Under the pieces are notes generated by a model. It was not told the origin of the DNA, did not search any database, and saw only the letters and a program-made list of their open reading frames with translations. A DNA stretch of 64,000 nt from Gremmenia infestans (Eukaryota > Ascomycota > Leotiomycetes > Helotiales > Hamatocanthoscyphaceae), in assembly GCA_032629725.1 (NCBI GenBank), contig JAFEVB010000037.1:372001-436000 (forward strand). Direction: 5' to 3'. Shown here one piece after another: positions 12,201-22,625 of this stretch; within the stretch, counting starts at the first letter, position 1; every line of letters starts with the position of its first letter. A program made the translations under genes and the position numbers.

Positions 12201-13119
12201 GCTCATTTGAAGTAGGTAGCTAAAGAGCCAGGGAGCTGTCTGAGGAGCCAGAACCCCACATACTGCGGAGCATGTGTCCTGGCTCCAAACACAGCTCTCA
12301 GCTCTGGAGCTCACATAAAAATTGTAAGTTTAATGTTTGGGAGTTTGACTAACCGTATCGAGCTTCAATTCCCCCACCGGCTTGTTCTCCGGGGCCTATG
12401 ATAGGGGTCTCTGGTGGAGGGGGTGAGCCCCGCGTTGCACGAGTTGTAGATGTAGATGCTGTAGAGGCAAACCGATTCATATCGTTCCTTGGAGTGGGCG
12501 CAACCAAGTTCGTGTTTATTGCTGGCTGGCCATCGAGTTCTGATGGATCCGGAACTGGAGGTGGAGCATAATAATGTTGGTTATTTCCAGAGTACATGCT
12601 TGCGCTCGGTTGCGAGGGACGCCTTGCGCCAACTTTGGGGTTTATAGCAAACAACCCCTCCTTGTCAGGAAGATCAGGGCCGGGGCTCTCTGGCAGTTGT
12701 TTCCCTCTTCTTTCAGCCAAGCTAGGACCGGTCCTCTTCTCAATAGGACTCAGCCGAGGCGCCGTGTCATTCGTGCCCCTCCTGCCACTAGATCCTGACG
12801 CTGCTGATCCGGATCTGCTTTCTGGAGTTGGTCTTCGATCTTCGGGGTATGGGGCTCGATGAGCTCGAGAGGGGGCTTGGTAATTATCGTTGTCGTCGTC
12901 TGGGTAAGGAAGGGAATTCGCGGAGCTCGATGCCCCAGGTGGTAGAGGAAATGATAGCTTAGAGGGTTGCTGGGGATAGTTCACTCGGCCTGAACTTGAT
13001 GGTTGGGGGCTGTTCGGCTTGTAAATACGTAACGGCTCAACCGTGGGACTGTCACCACCACCCGATGAAGGTCTTTGAAGGAAAAGCTCCTCATCAGGCT
13101 TTCCGTGACGAGCGGCCAT
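9227..13119 (-). CDS. WW-domain protein with PhoD-like phosphatase domain
   Basis: Four exons on the minus strand, 13119-12354, 12173-10484, 10434-9746 and 9693-9227, give 1203 aa. Residues 1 to about 470 are Pro/Ser/Gln-rich and look disordered. A WW domain lies at about 475-510 (LPEGWIAHLDQNSGQYYYIH, then WEFPKG), with both tryptophans present. From about 580 the protein matches fungal PhoD-like metallophosphatases: NGVYFGPYLRYVNMD, QLGLGDQIYGDRLWKE, SHAYFHYYSSHF, QIDDHDIFDGFGSYPEYMQ and, further on, FLSGDVNCCGAGL. The Asp/His-rich motifs fit a metal-dependent phosphoesterase. A PPAY motif at about 372-375 is a potential ligand for a WW domain, in this protein or another. The substrate is unknown. 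Its upstream region is shared with CDC6. The family call is confident and the splice model is in phase throughout. Confidence 0.88.
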
Positions 13120-14237
13120 GGTTGAGGTCAGGTACGAAGTTGGGAGGATCCAATGAACAGTTCGCTAAGTGACGCACGAAGTGTTATTTATAGGAAGCTT
13201 CAACGGGTAAGCTACTGTATGTATGTATCTCTTGAGAGGCACAGAAGATCGATGCGGGCAGCAGCAGGGCGGGGGAGAGTGTATCAGATCCAAGGTGAGA
13301 TGAGATCGGCGACCGCGATGGAGGCCTCCTGCGTTCAGTACAGTAGATGTCTGGAAGCGCAAATTGAGGGAAGGTATGAGGCGGCGCGCAAAAACGTCAA
13401 GAGACAGGAAAACGAATCAAGGGAATATTTTATCCAGCAGCAAGATAGTTCTCTTGGAGGCACGATAGATGAATATGCGACACGCCGGAGCTGGAGGGGG
13501 AAAGCCAGGTTTCTGGGTTGTGATGAGATTATTGGCGGGGCTGACCAGCGCTTGCTGCACGAACAAAAGTCCCGGCGGCTACAGCAGAGCACAGTGGAGA
13601 TAGGTTTCTAGAAGGAGATGCAAACAGAGGTGAGGTACGTAACTACAAGCGCTGAGAATCGGTATGTTATTTCTTACCGCCGACAGTAGGATGATATTAT
13701 AGAATAGTTGCAACTAACTTGTTACAGTATTGATATCGAGGGGAAGTCGGCCGCCGGCAAGCGATGCGATTTGCTGACTGTACAGTACAGTGACTGAATG
13801 CCTGACTGACATCTCACTCATTGTGCTCTGCCAAGCTAAGCAATAGCATAAAGATTGGAAGTTTGGAATAGGTGGAGAAATTGGTTACGATACTCGTAGA
13901 TGATTCTTTTAAAAAGGGACATCTTCATTAGAATACACTTTGTAGTGTTAATGTTTTATTCTCACTCGTGATTGGCCTGTTACTTGTAACAGCAAAATTG
14001 TATGGGCCTCCTTGTGGGACGGCCCGTGCTCCCTGGCCTGGCCTGGCCTGACATCGCAGCAGCGCAGCCACTTCCTTTAAATCGCGTCGCGACCGAGACC
14101 GCGTCAAAATCTTCGACGCGTAAAGTGCAACTTCCCCAAAACTCAACATTTGCATTTGCATCCCAATCCCACCTTCCCTCTCAACCACCGTCACCACCAC
14201 TTCTTAGTTCTACAGTACACAGAAAGAGCCCCCGACC
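13120..14237. promoter_or_regulatory. Divergent intergenic region PhoD-like gene / CDC6
   Basis: About 1.1 kb. It holds the PhoD-gene promoter on the left and the CDC6 promoter on the right. A 152-codon open frame at 13153-13611 resembles no protein I know and overlaps the expected PhoD leader. GTACAGTACAG occurs at 13780-13790, and three CGCGT cores lie near CDC6 (separate entry). Confidence 0.45.
14083..14121. promoter_or_regulatory. Cluster of MluI cell-cycle box-like sites upstream of CDC6
   Basis: Three CGCGT cores lie within 40 bp, at 14083-14087, 14100-14104 and 14117-14121; the last is a full ACGCGT (14116-14121). They are 117-155 bp upstream of the CDC6 start. In yeasts MBF (Mbp1/Swi6 type) binds ACGCGT and drives CDC6/cdc18 at G1/S, so function here is inferred by analogy. 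Confidence 0.55.
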
Positions 14238-16222
14238 ATGGCATCTGTTGTACTCGGAAAAAGGACTCGGAGTTCTACAAACTCAGGTGCGCCTTCCTTC
14301 TAACTCTCCACTAGCACTCAACTCACTTTTAACCAGCGCCAAACACACCAGCCAAAAGGCAAGCTCGCGTCGAAATATTCAATGATGAGAACGAGAATCC
14401 CTTTATCGTGCAGTCTGCGCGCCACAACACCCAAGATGGCGAGTCAATGGGCTTGGACGAGCGCCCAACATCAATATTCACAAATTCTTTACCAACCAAG
14501 AACGGCAAGCCCGCCATCTCGTCTCTTTCCGAGACGAAAACACAATTTCACGTCACAAAACGTAACAATGGTCAGTCCGCATCTTTGGATATTCTGGGGT
14601 TGAACTGACACGAAGCAGATGAGAGAAAACCCGTGCAAACTCCTACCCCCCAGACCCCACGTCACCGGGACGCGTTCAAGGCGCCAGTCACCCCTCGACA
14701 TCGTGTTGCAATCACTTTCAAAACCCTCACTCCACGAACCCCACGTACACCAGGGACACCGGGCGGCTCAATTACCACCGTATACAGTCAGGCGAGACAA
14801 CTGTTTACGCGGAGTTCAGAGCCTGGTCGGCTTGTTGGGCGAGAGACTGAGAGACAAGAATTGTCAAGTTTCGTTCAGGAGCGCGTTGCCAAAACGTTCG
14901 GTGGATGTATATATGTTTCGGGTCCACCAGGAACAGGAAAAAGCGCCATGGTCAACGAAGTCACTGGCGATCTCGAGCAGTCACCAGTCATGAAGAAGGC
15001 ATACGTCAATTGTATGAGCCTGAAAACGTCTAAAGACCTATATGGTAGTTTGCTGGAGAGCTTGTGCGACGAGGAGGTTTTGGAAGGAGATGAGGTCAAG
15101 ACCCTCCAAGAGATGTTTGCGCCGAGGAAGAAGGCCAAGAACGTCTACGTTGTTACGTTGGATGAAATCGATCATGTCCTTTCCCTGGATCTGGAAATAC
15201 TGTACAAGTTGTTCGAGTGGTCTCTACAGAAAACCTCGCATCTCATCCTGGTCGGAATCGCTAATGCTTTGGATTTAACGGACCGCTTCCTACCACGATT
15301 AAAGGCCAGAAATCTCAAACCACAACTCCTGCCATTCCTTCCTTACAGCGCAGCTCAGATCAAGACTGTAATCACTACTCGTTTGAAGTCACTCGTGACT
15401 GCAGATAGTCTCACGCCAGATTACCTTCCATTCCTTCATCCAGCAGCCATTGATCTATGCTCTCGAAAAGTCTCAAGTCAAACTGGAGATCTTCGAAAAG
15501 CATTCGACATCTGCAGACGGGCAATTGATGTGATTGAGTCAGAAGTGAAGCAGAAGCATGAACAGGCGTTGCAAGAAGCAATGCTACAGAATAGTCCTTC
15601 CAAGAAACCACTCGAGGAAAATGTGAACTTGTCATCACCAGTTGGTCTCCAAACAGGGGCTTTCACGAAGTCACTCGCACAGTCACTGGCCACCCTGACA
15701 GTCGAGACTGCTCCACGAGCGTCAATTGCACATGTCAACAAGATCACTTCATCAACCTTTGGAAACGGAGCAAACCAAAGACTCAAGACTCTCAATCTTC
15801 AGCAGAAGGCCGCTTTATGCGCTTTGGTGGCCCTGGAGAAGCGGAAAAGGATGGCGGCGGCCAACGTCATGGCAACGCCTTCGAAATCGAACAACGTTGC
15901 TCCCACCATCAAAGCATTATATGACGTCTATTGTACACTCTGTACTCGTGACTCTATTCTTCACCCCCTGACAAGCACCGAGTTCAGAGATGTGGTTGGG
16001 AGCTTGGAAACACTGTCTTTGATCAGCGCTGTTGACGGGAGGAATGGCTCATTCGTGGGCTCCAGCACTCCAAGCAGGAAAGCGAGGAAGTTCGGCTCTG
16101 GTATGGGTACTGGTGATGAAAAGAGAGTCGGTAGCTGCGTTGGAGAAAAAGAGGTTGCACAGGCTGTAGAGGGCCTGGGTGCTGGTATTTTGAAGAGTAT
16201 TCTCAATGGCGAGGGACTTTGA
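14238..16222 (+). CDS. CDC6: Replication licensing ATPase Cdc6/Cdc18
   Basis: Exons 14238-14286, 14337-14570 and 14619-16222 give 628 aa. Cdc6 works with ORC and Cdt1 to load MCM helicase at origins in G1. The N-terminal 150 residues hold clustered S/T-P sites (QTPTPQTPRHR, VTPRHR, LTPRTPRTPGTP), likely CDK targets. The AAA+ core has GRETERQELSSF, Walker A GPPGTGKS (196-203), Walker B LDEID (275-278 for DEID) and sensor 1 LVGIANALDLTDRFLPRL. Sensor 2 is suggested by SSQTGDLRKAFDICRRAID, and a winged-helix region follows. The small first exon starts MASVVLGKRTRSSTNS. An ORC1 identity is less likely because there is no BAH domain and the length fits Cdc6. MluI-box-like sites upstream suggest G1/S expression. 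Confidence 0.94.
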
Positions 16223-16760
16223 ATGTTTGAATAGTTGTAGTTTTGCATAGCGTCGCATTGGGCATTGTTTAGATAGCGACTTGCATACCCATCATTGTAT
16301 AAGGTGTCTACAAATGGATATAGATAGGCATTATAGTAAGAGGAAGGAGTAATGAAAATTCTATAACTTCAAAGCTGGCTTTCCAAGCAATATTGAGTGA
16401 AAATGGCGTATGGATCATGGAGGTGGACATATTTTTAGGTCGCCTCTTGGCAAATAGAACTACCTACGCTCGTGATGCTTTTCAGAAAAGATGAGATTTG
16501 GTTTTCCTTTCTTCCCTGTTCTCTTCTAGCTTAGAAAGACATAAGATATATCGGGGAGGTCCAAAAAAGTAGAGCAGCAATAAGAATCATGGGCCAACTT
16601 GTCAGGCCACATTGAAATCACGAGCACGACATGACAGTACGTATCGTGGAACTAGAGGTGTCGGCGGTGAAGTAATTCGCGGTAAAAGGATTCAGGAAGT
16701 TATTCCTAACTAACTATCGACGCCTCTTTTCAGATCCCATGTCCCATACCCACGTCAGCA
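16223..16760. other. Convergent intergenic region CDC6 / small coiled-coil gene
   Basis: About 0.54 kb of 3' flanks. No reading frame or repeat of note. Confidence 0.5.
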
Positions 16761-17494
16761 TCAAGATTTGCCATTGCCGCCTTTGTCCTTGTCGTCGCCA
16801 CCACCACCACCACCTGTACTTGTAGTGGCAGTGGCAGTGGCAGTGGCAATCGCCCCTCCATCTCCGTCTGCGTCTCGGGCCTGTTCGCTATGCTGGGACT
16901 CTACGCTTGCAAGTAGGGCGTCGATTTTCTTCTCTAGGTTCGTGAGGTTTGACTCGAGTGCCTGCGCTGTCTTTTCGCCCCTGATTCAGAGCAAGCACGG
17001 GGTCTTGGTTAGTCTAGATTTCAGAACCATGACCAGGACCAGGGGAATAATCGGGCATAAGGTACGGGCATGTAGAGGATTGCATGATTGGGAGGGATAG
17101 GGATTCCGCGAACATGTGCCATGCAAGTGCTAACTAAGTCTGTCTTCTTTTGAACGTGAACTTTTCGATGCTGCAGGTCCGGGGTGGACATGCGGATTCA
17201 GGATAGGATTTCGAGAATTGGATGTTAAGGATCCGGACGAATCAACTTACCTTGATAGTTCGGCCCAGACCTACATGCAAGAGCGGTTAGTCGGGGCAAG
17301 GAATATGTTGATGTAGGTATATTTGTTGTTGGACATGACATGTCATGTCATCGGCATCGCATTGCTTCGGCGGCAAGTCCTGTTCCGACGGTTGGGTCTT
17401 TGACACGTACCTTTGCTAGATCTAGATCTGCATCGTCTGCATGACTATCTGTCGGGAGGAGGTTCGATGAGGATGAGGAGGAGGAAGAAGCCAT
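16761..17494 (-). CDS. Small acidic coiled-coil protein with a 20-nt microexon
   Basis: Proposed exons on the minus strand: 17494-17411, 17270-17251 (20 nt) and 16980-16761, giving 107 aa. It reads MASS plus a Ser run, DSHADDADLDLAK, then VWAELSRGEKTAQALESNLT, NLEKKIDALLASVE, and an Ala/Thr and Gly-rich tail ending GGNGKS. The LESNLTNLEKKIDALLASVE part has heptad spacing of a short coiled coil. Both splice sites of the microexon are canonical (TAG before it, GTAAGT after) and frame is kept only if it is included. The tail is coded by a GCCACT hexanucleotide repeat and a GGT run, so its length is probably variable. I do not recognise the family and give no function. The main alternative is that this is a non-coding transcript, but the uninterrupted helix across three exons argues for a gene. 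Confidence 0.6.
16815..16858. repeat. Hexanucleotide and trinucleotide repeat in the coiled-coil gene tail
   Basis: On the plus strand an ACC/CCA run and then AGTGGC units repeat in tandem. On the minus strand these code for Gly and Ala-Thr runs. Likely length-variable. Confidence 0.65.
17332..17349. repeat. 18-bp perfect palindrome within an intron
   Basis: The sequence GACATGACATGTCATGTC reads the same on both strands. It lies in the first proposed intron (17410-17271) of the small coiled-coil gene. It could be a dimeric protein-binding site or chance. Confidence 0.7.
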
Positions 17495-19780
17495 TATTCC
17501 TGGATGTAAGGTGCGGTCTAGATTTCTTTCTCACACTCAGCTGAACGACTGTGCGTGGTGGTATTTGTATGATGATGCGGCTGGACGTGATGTGATATCG
17601 GCTCGGATCAAAGATCCGGAGTGCAACCGTAAATGATAATTCTCTCTCTTGCCGCCACAACAGGATCCAAATTAAAGATTTGGACGACGGAAAAGATGGG
17701 ATTTGTGGTTCTTAATCTGAATGTTGGAAGAAATAGTAACTATGCTCCGTGGACATGGATAAATTACCTGACTTGTTTAAGATCGAAATGTTTGTGGTCT
17801 AGAATCCCCGCTACGCTACCCTTGGTGATTTGGGATCTTGACTTGACTCTCGAATGCGCGTTGTCATTCAGTTCAATCATACGATGATTATATTCCAAGT
17901 CGTGCCGCCTCTATGTGAAGAATTGATTAAACACTTAGATTCTTTGCATGGAGTTCTTGTCCAACAGATAGTAAGTAGCCAGGCCAGGGTATCTTTCGGC
18001 TATTCCTGCACGCACTGGCGTCGGCGTTTTACTCGGTAGGTACTGTAAGCATCGCATTTTACTCTTCCGCATCGCATTTTTGCCATCAGAGAGAAAGGGG
18101 AAAGGCGAAAGGTCAGAAAACACCACGGAGGTAGTTCCACATGTTCAAAGTCAGACAACGACCGAGAACCTGGGAAGGGACATGAGGGGAATGGAGACTC
18201 GCATTTCCAGAGCACGAGTGTGTACATGAGTGATAGAGTAGTCTAGCTCTAGTTACCTTACCTAGGTAGGTAGGTAGGTAGGTATACTTTCGCAGACTCC
18301 AGTCCGCTTCCGCGACTAGATAGATCTTAATCATGTATTCTCGGTATTGTATGGCCCGATCCTCTCTTGAGGTCTACTGTACAGAGACTACAGTGCCCCT
18401 CTCCTCCCCTCTACAGTACCCCTCTGCACCTCAGTCCCTCTACCTCTCTCTGCCCGTCCGTCCTGCGCCTGTTGGAGAGAAGGAAAATCCCAGGTTGTTG
18501 CTCTGTCATGGCCATCGAGAATGCCATGCAAGATCCTGCTCCGTTGCCTATCCCCTTACCCCCTCTCGTCCTAGGGCGGATGCTTATTTGCTTCTGCTCC
18601 GTACGAAAGGGCATGAGCATGAGGAAAAAAAGAGTAAGGTAACAAGTACTGTACTATATTTATTTCAATACACTACTCAGGTACTCCACTCCTACTCCCC
18701 CCTACTCCCACTCCCACTCCCACTCCACTCCTTACGGTACTCGACTCGAGTCAACACCTCCGCGCGCTCCACACACACTCACTCCCTCTCCCTCTCTGCT
18801 AGAACTACATCATATCACAGCACCGCACCGCACCTCCCTTCCACCTTTCCTCCCTCTATTTTCTCTTCTTTTTATACGTACACATACAAGGCGAAGCACA
18901 CGGACGTCTTTCGATTCTTTCTACCCTTTTTACCCTTTCTCTACGGTAACGCATCGCATCGCATCGCATTGTTTGTCTTTTGCTCCTTTGGTCTTCGGCA
19001 CGATCCGGCGAATTGCTACTCTTTTCTACCAAATACCACCAACCAAGTCTCATCCGCCTCCCCTCGTTCCCATCCCTACGCGTACACTTGCCGGAAGTCT
19101 ACTTCAGGCCTACTGCAATATACAATTCTCTAGCCCCGAGATCTACATCTACCTAAATCTACATCAACTAGGTCCCCCACTGACACGCATTGGCATCAAC
19201 CTCAATCCTGCCAGTTGCCCATCTCGATCTTCCACGGCCATATCCCCATCTCCTAACCTACTGCAGCTCCTCTAAATGCCGTAGACTTCCTACTTCATAT
19301 GCCAAACCTCAAGCTGGAACTTGCCACAATTGTCACCTATCCGTCTCACGATCTATTCAATTTTGGAACGCAAACACATTCACCATCCCTCCCTCCCACC
19401 CAATCTTCGACTACAGGAACGAGTCTTCTTCTCCTGCTGCAGCTTGTAGATACGGTACTAAGCATCATTTCATATCCAACACAAATACTCGATCATCGCC
19501 CCGTTCTTAAAGACCATATTTTTCTGGTCCGATATTACGTATAACTATCCGCGAATTAGCAGAAATAGCAGGCATAATAGATGCTCTTCGACACCGGCAT
19601 ACCACATCCGCATTCGACAGCATTTCAGGACGAGAAACGAATTGCCTGCAGGCCGGGGATTTCTTCTTCACACTGATTGGCAACATTCACAAGAGAGCGC
19701 GTGGCTCTCTAAAAGCGACCTCGACACATTTGGACTCGACATTTTCAAGTCCTGGACGGTCTCCAGACGCAACATACTGT
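17495..19780. promoter_or_regulatory. Long upstream region and C/T-rich leader of the SAM-HMG gene
   Basis: About 2.3 kb with a (TAGG)5 tract at 18263-18284. C/T-rich DNA runs from about 18395, with CTCCCA repeats near 18700-18727 and GCATC repeats near 18950-18971, up to about 19500. Several ATG-started short frames occur ahead of the coding start, so a long 5' leader with upstream ORFs is likely. The 266-codon frame at 18333-19133 is Ser/Tyr/Thr/Pro low-complexity translation of pyrimidine-rich DNA and I do not treat it as a gene. The left part holds the promoter of the coiled-coil gene. Confidence 0.5.
18263..18284. repeat. (TAGG)n tetranucleotide repeat
   Basis: Five tandem TAGG units in non-coding DNA. 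The same unit, or its complement CCTA, recurs near 22080, 54528 and 62596. Confidence 0.8.
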
Positions 19781-21448
19781 ATGACTGAATTGGGAGACAT
19801 ATTTGCCGAGCTGGGGATTTCGCACTACCTCGAGGACTTCATCGATCAAGGCTTTGATACCTGGGATACGATCCTCGACATCACAGAGTCTGATTTTGAT
19901 GCTCTCGGTGTCAAGCTCGGCCACCGCAGAAAGCTCCAAAGGAAGATTGCCAATTCAAGAGGATTGTCCTCGGACAGAGCACTCGCCTCTCCGCGACATA
20001 CACCAAGTGAAGATCGACAACCGGAAGAACAAAAGGCGGGAGCAACTAAGGCTGATGCGAGGGAAGGTGGTGCAGCTCATGGGGCAAAGCGAAAGTACAG
20101 GAGGCACCCCAAGCCAGACGACAACGCGCCTGAGAGGCCACCGTCTGCGTATGTCATATTTTCGAACAAAATGCGCGAGGATCTTAAAGGAAGAAATTTA
20201 TCCTTCACAGAGATAGCGAAGCTTGTGGGCGAAAATTGGCAGAATATTTCACCCGACGAAAAAGAGCCATATGAGCAACAAGCGGCCTCGGCGAAAGAAA
20301 GATACAACAACGAACTGGCAGAATACAAAAAAACGAGCAGCTATAAGGACTATTCGCAATACTTGGTGGAATTTAAGGCCAGGCAGTCAAATCAGCAACA
20401 GGGTATGTTCCACCTGTTAACGTTTGCCAATAGAGACTTCCGCTAACAGTTTCAGTAACTGACTTGGAAATTGCAAAACGCCCAAAACTTGAGCCACATG
20501 CAAGTAATGGATCTAGTGGAACGGCAAGCAGTGGTGCAAGTCAGCATGGCGGGGACATTCCAATTGTTCGAGCCCGTGTTGGATCCACTGCTTCAAGTAA
20601 TGGCCCATGGCTTGCTGAGGGCTACAGTCCTGCTGGTGTATCGAAGCTGAATGTTGCTTCTGGTCCCTCGAACAGCCAGAGCTCGCCAAATACTTCCTCA
20701 CCAAGCTTCCTACCTGGCTATCGCGAATCCATATACGGGGGAACACAGCAGTCGCTGCCCTGGAGAGATGTGCATCGTGAGGACAATCCTGCCCCTCAGA
20801 AACTCCCTCATCTCGCAAGTATCTCGGATCGACGTCCCAGTCCCCCAAGCCTTCATAGTTCCGACTCTCCTATTCTTACTGGTTCAGTCCAACACCATCC
20901 ACACCGTACAGCTCCCACACAAAGTCATCCTCCGCCATTGTTATCCTCCGAGTCAACAAACAGATCAGCTTCTTCTGCCAGTACAAGTTCATACTTTACT
21001 CCCCATACACCGATGGAGCCACCCCCCGAGAGAGCTCTACCCATCCCGTCACTATACCCCCAGAAGCCATATGAAACCCAGCTTCCAACCTTGAGACCAC
21101 CTTCTTTATCGCCGCAGTCAGCCAGCCTTAGTTCCCAGCAATCACCCATTGGTACGTATGCTGAATTATAGCCTTGTATTCAAGGTTTTGTTTTCCTCGG
21201 AAAGATATGCTAACAAGAACGCAGCTATTTCATCATTTTTTGAGCACCCATCATCAATGGCGCCTATGCGAGGGTTCACTGCAACATCACCTCAAAACAT
21301 TGGGCATGCAGAGCGGCCTGATACAAACACGCGTGACTTCATATCGCAAAGTACAAATGACGACAATAATCTGGACCCCGTTAGTGCACTTTTAAAAGCA
21401 GGGGAAATCGTCAATCGGAACAGCAGGTATCAGCAGAACATAACTTGA
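19781..21448 (+). CDS. SAM domain + HMG-box DNA-binding protein
   Basis: Exons 19781-20402, 20456-21151 and 21225-21448 give 513 aa. Residues 1-61 form a SAM domain (MTELGDIFAELGISHYLEDF, DITESDFDALGVKLGHRRKL), a protein-protein interaction module. A basic linker (GAKRKYRRHPK) leads to an HMG box at about 115-190: APERPPSAYVIFSNKMREDL, SFTEIAKLVGENWQNISPDE, YEQQAASAKERYNNELAEYK. The PPSAYVIFSN start is of the sequence-specific type. The remaining 310 residues are Ser/Pro/Gln-rich and probably disordered. The start is the first ATG in frame; the frame is open further upstream without another ATG. Likely a nuclear transcription regulator. Proteins with this SAM+HMG order are known in filamentous ascomycetes, but I cannot name the target pathway. 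Confidence 0.88.
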
Positions 21449-22625
21449 TCTACGTTGCCGCAACATGTAGTCTTAGGGATGGGTAACTAAAAAAGGCGCA
21501 AGTCCAAATTAGACAAGCTTGCTTTCTCAATGCCACGTACACAGAGCAGAACTTCTAGATTACGGCGCCAATGGAAAGGATCTGGCTCCTGGAGTTCGCT
21601 TGGTTGGCGTTTACTGGCTACATTATGATAAGATTCCCCCAAATGTTATTTCCGCCTCGAATTGGCATGTATTGTACTGAGCACATGCGGCTCTGTTGTA
21701 CATAGAGATTGACTGACTTACTCAAATAATCTGTCACATCATTCTGTATCCAAATTTCCTCTGGGAATGTCAAGATGATGAAGATGATCTGAGGGCTGTT
21801 TCTGCGGTATCGGACTCTCCCGACGGTGGATACTGCTTTTGAAATCGAAGCCCCGGATATATTTGGGGGGGGTGGTCGGCATTAAACTCGTACCAATGCA
21901 TGTGTACATATTCAGTACTAGGTAGCTATTGCAGCTATTTTGAAATCATTTAATCGTTTAGAGTGACTTTTCATTGTGAATAGCCCTAGATCCAGTAAAC
22001 ATTTTATTAGGCGTGAGCCACTGAGACTTCAACTGGTATTTGGTATTTCATTAGAGAATGGTCTATTGGGTGTTAGATACCTAGGTAGGTAGACACTTCT
22101 CACACTGACACAACTCGTATTTCCCTCACGTCCAAGGTACTGTACAACACTCATCGCGTACCCCCGCTTAGGAAAGGAACGATCCCCTCCCCTCCCCCTC
22201 CTTCATCTACTTTCCCCCTTCTCTTACCAAAGCATATCCAAAACAACCTTTCCAGGAAAGAAGTTATAACTCAAAGGTCTACACTTGAAATCCAAACATC
22301 ATAAAGTCGAATCACGCCTCCGAAAGCAAATAGAATTTGTAGGAGAAAGAGGATAGCAATGGCATAGAAGAGGGAAAAGGCCGAAAAAGGAAGGTGGGGT
22401 TATTCTGCCAGCGCGGTGAGGGAAAGTTTGGCGAGCTGGGCTTTGATTTTCTTCCGTGGCGACAATATCATGATCAAGGTTTGCATTGCTTTTGAACAAG
22501 GGACTCCGTGCAGCTTCAAGAAAGGCATCCCATTATTGAAGATTTCGGATTTGATTTTATCCACCGACTCCAAAGACTTTAGATCTTGGACTCTGTTTCC
22601 ACTACATAGATACTCCGGCTAAAAC
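21449..22625. other. Intergenic region SAM-HMG gene / MRI1
   Basis: About 1.2 kb holding the 3' flank of the HMG gene and the MRI1 promoter. A CTAGGTAGGTAG tract occurs near 22080, GGTACTGTAC near 22137 and a C/T-rich stretch at about 22185-22230. No gene recognised. Confidence 0.5.

Noticed and set aside
13153..13611. 152-codon open frame upstream of the PhoD-like gene
   Set aside because: No recognisable domain; lies in the expected promoter and leader of the PhoD-like gene.
18333..19133. 266-codon open frame on the plus strand
   Set aside because: It is the low-complexity translation of C/T-rich leader DNA, overlaps other random frames and matches no family.
20651..21094. 147-codon frame inside the SAM-HMG gene
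   Set aside because: A frame-shifted shadow of exon 2, whose own frame continues into the next exon.
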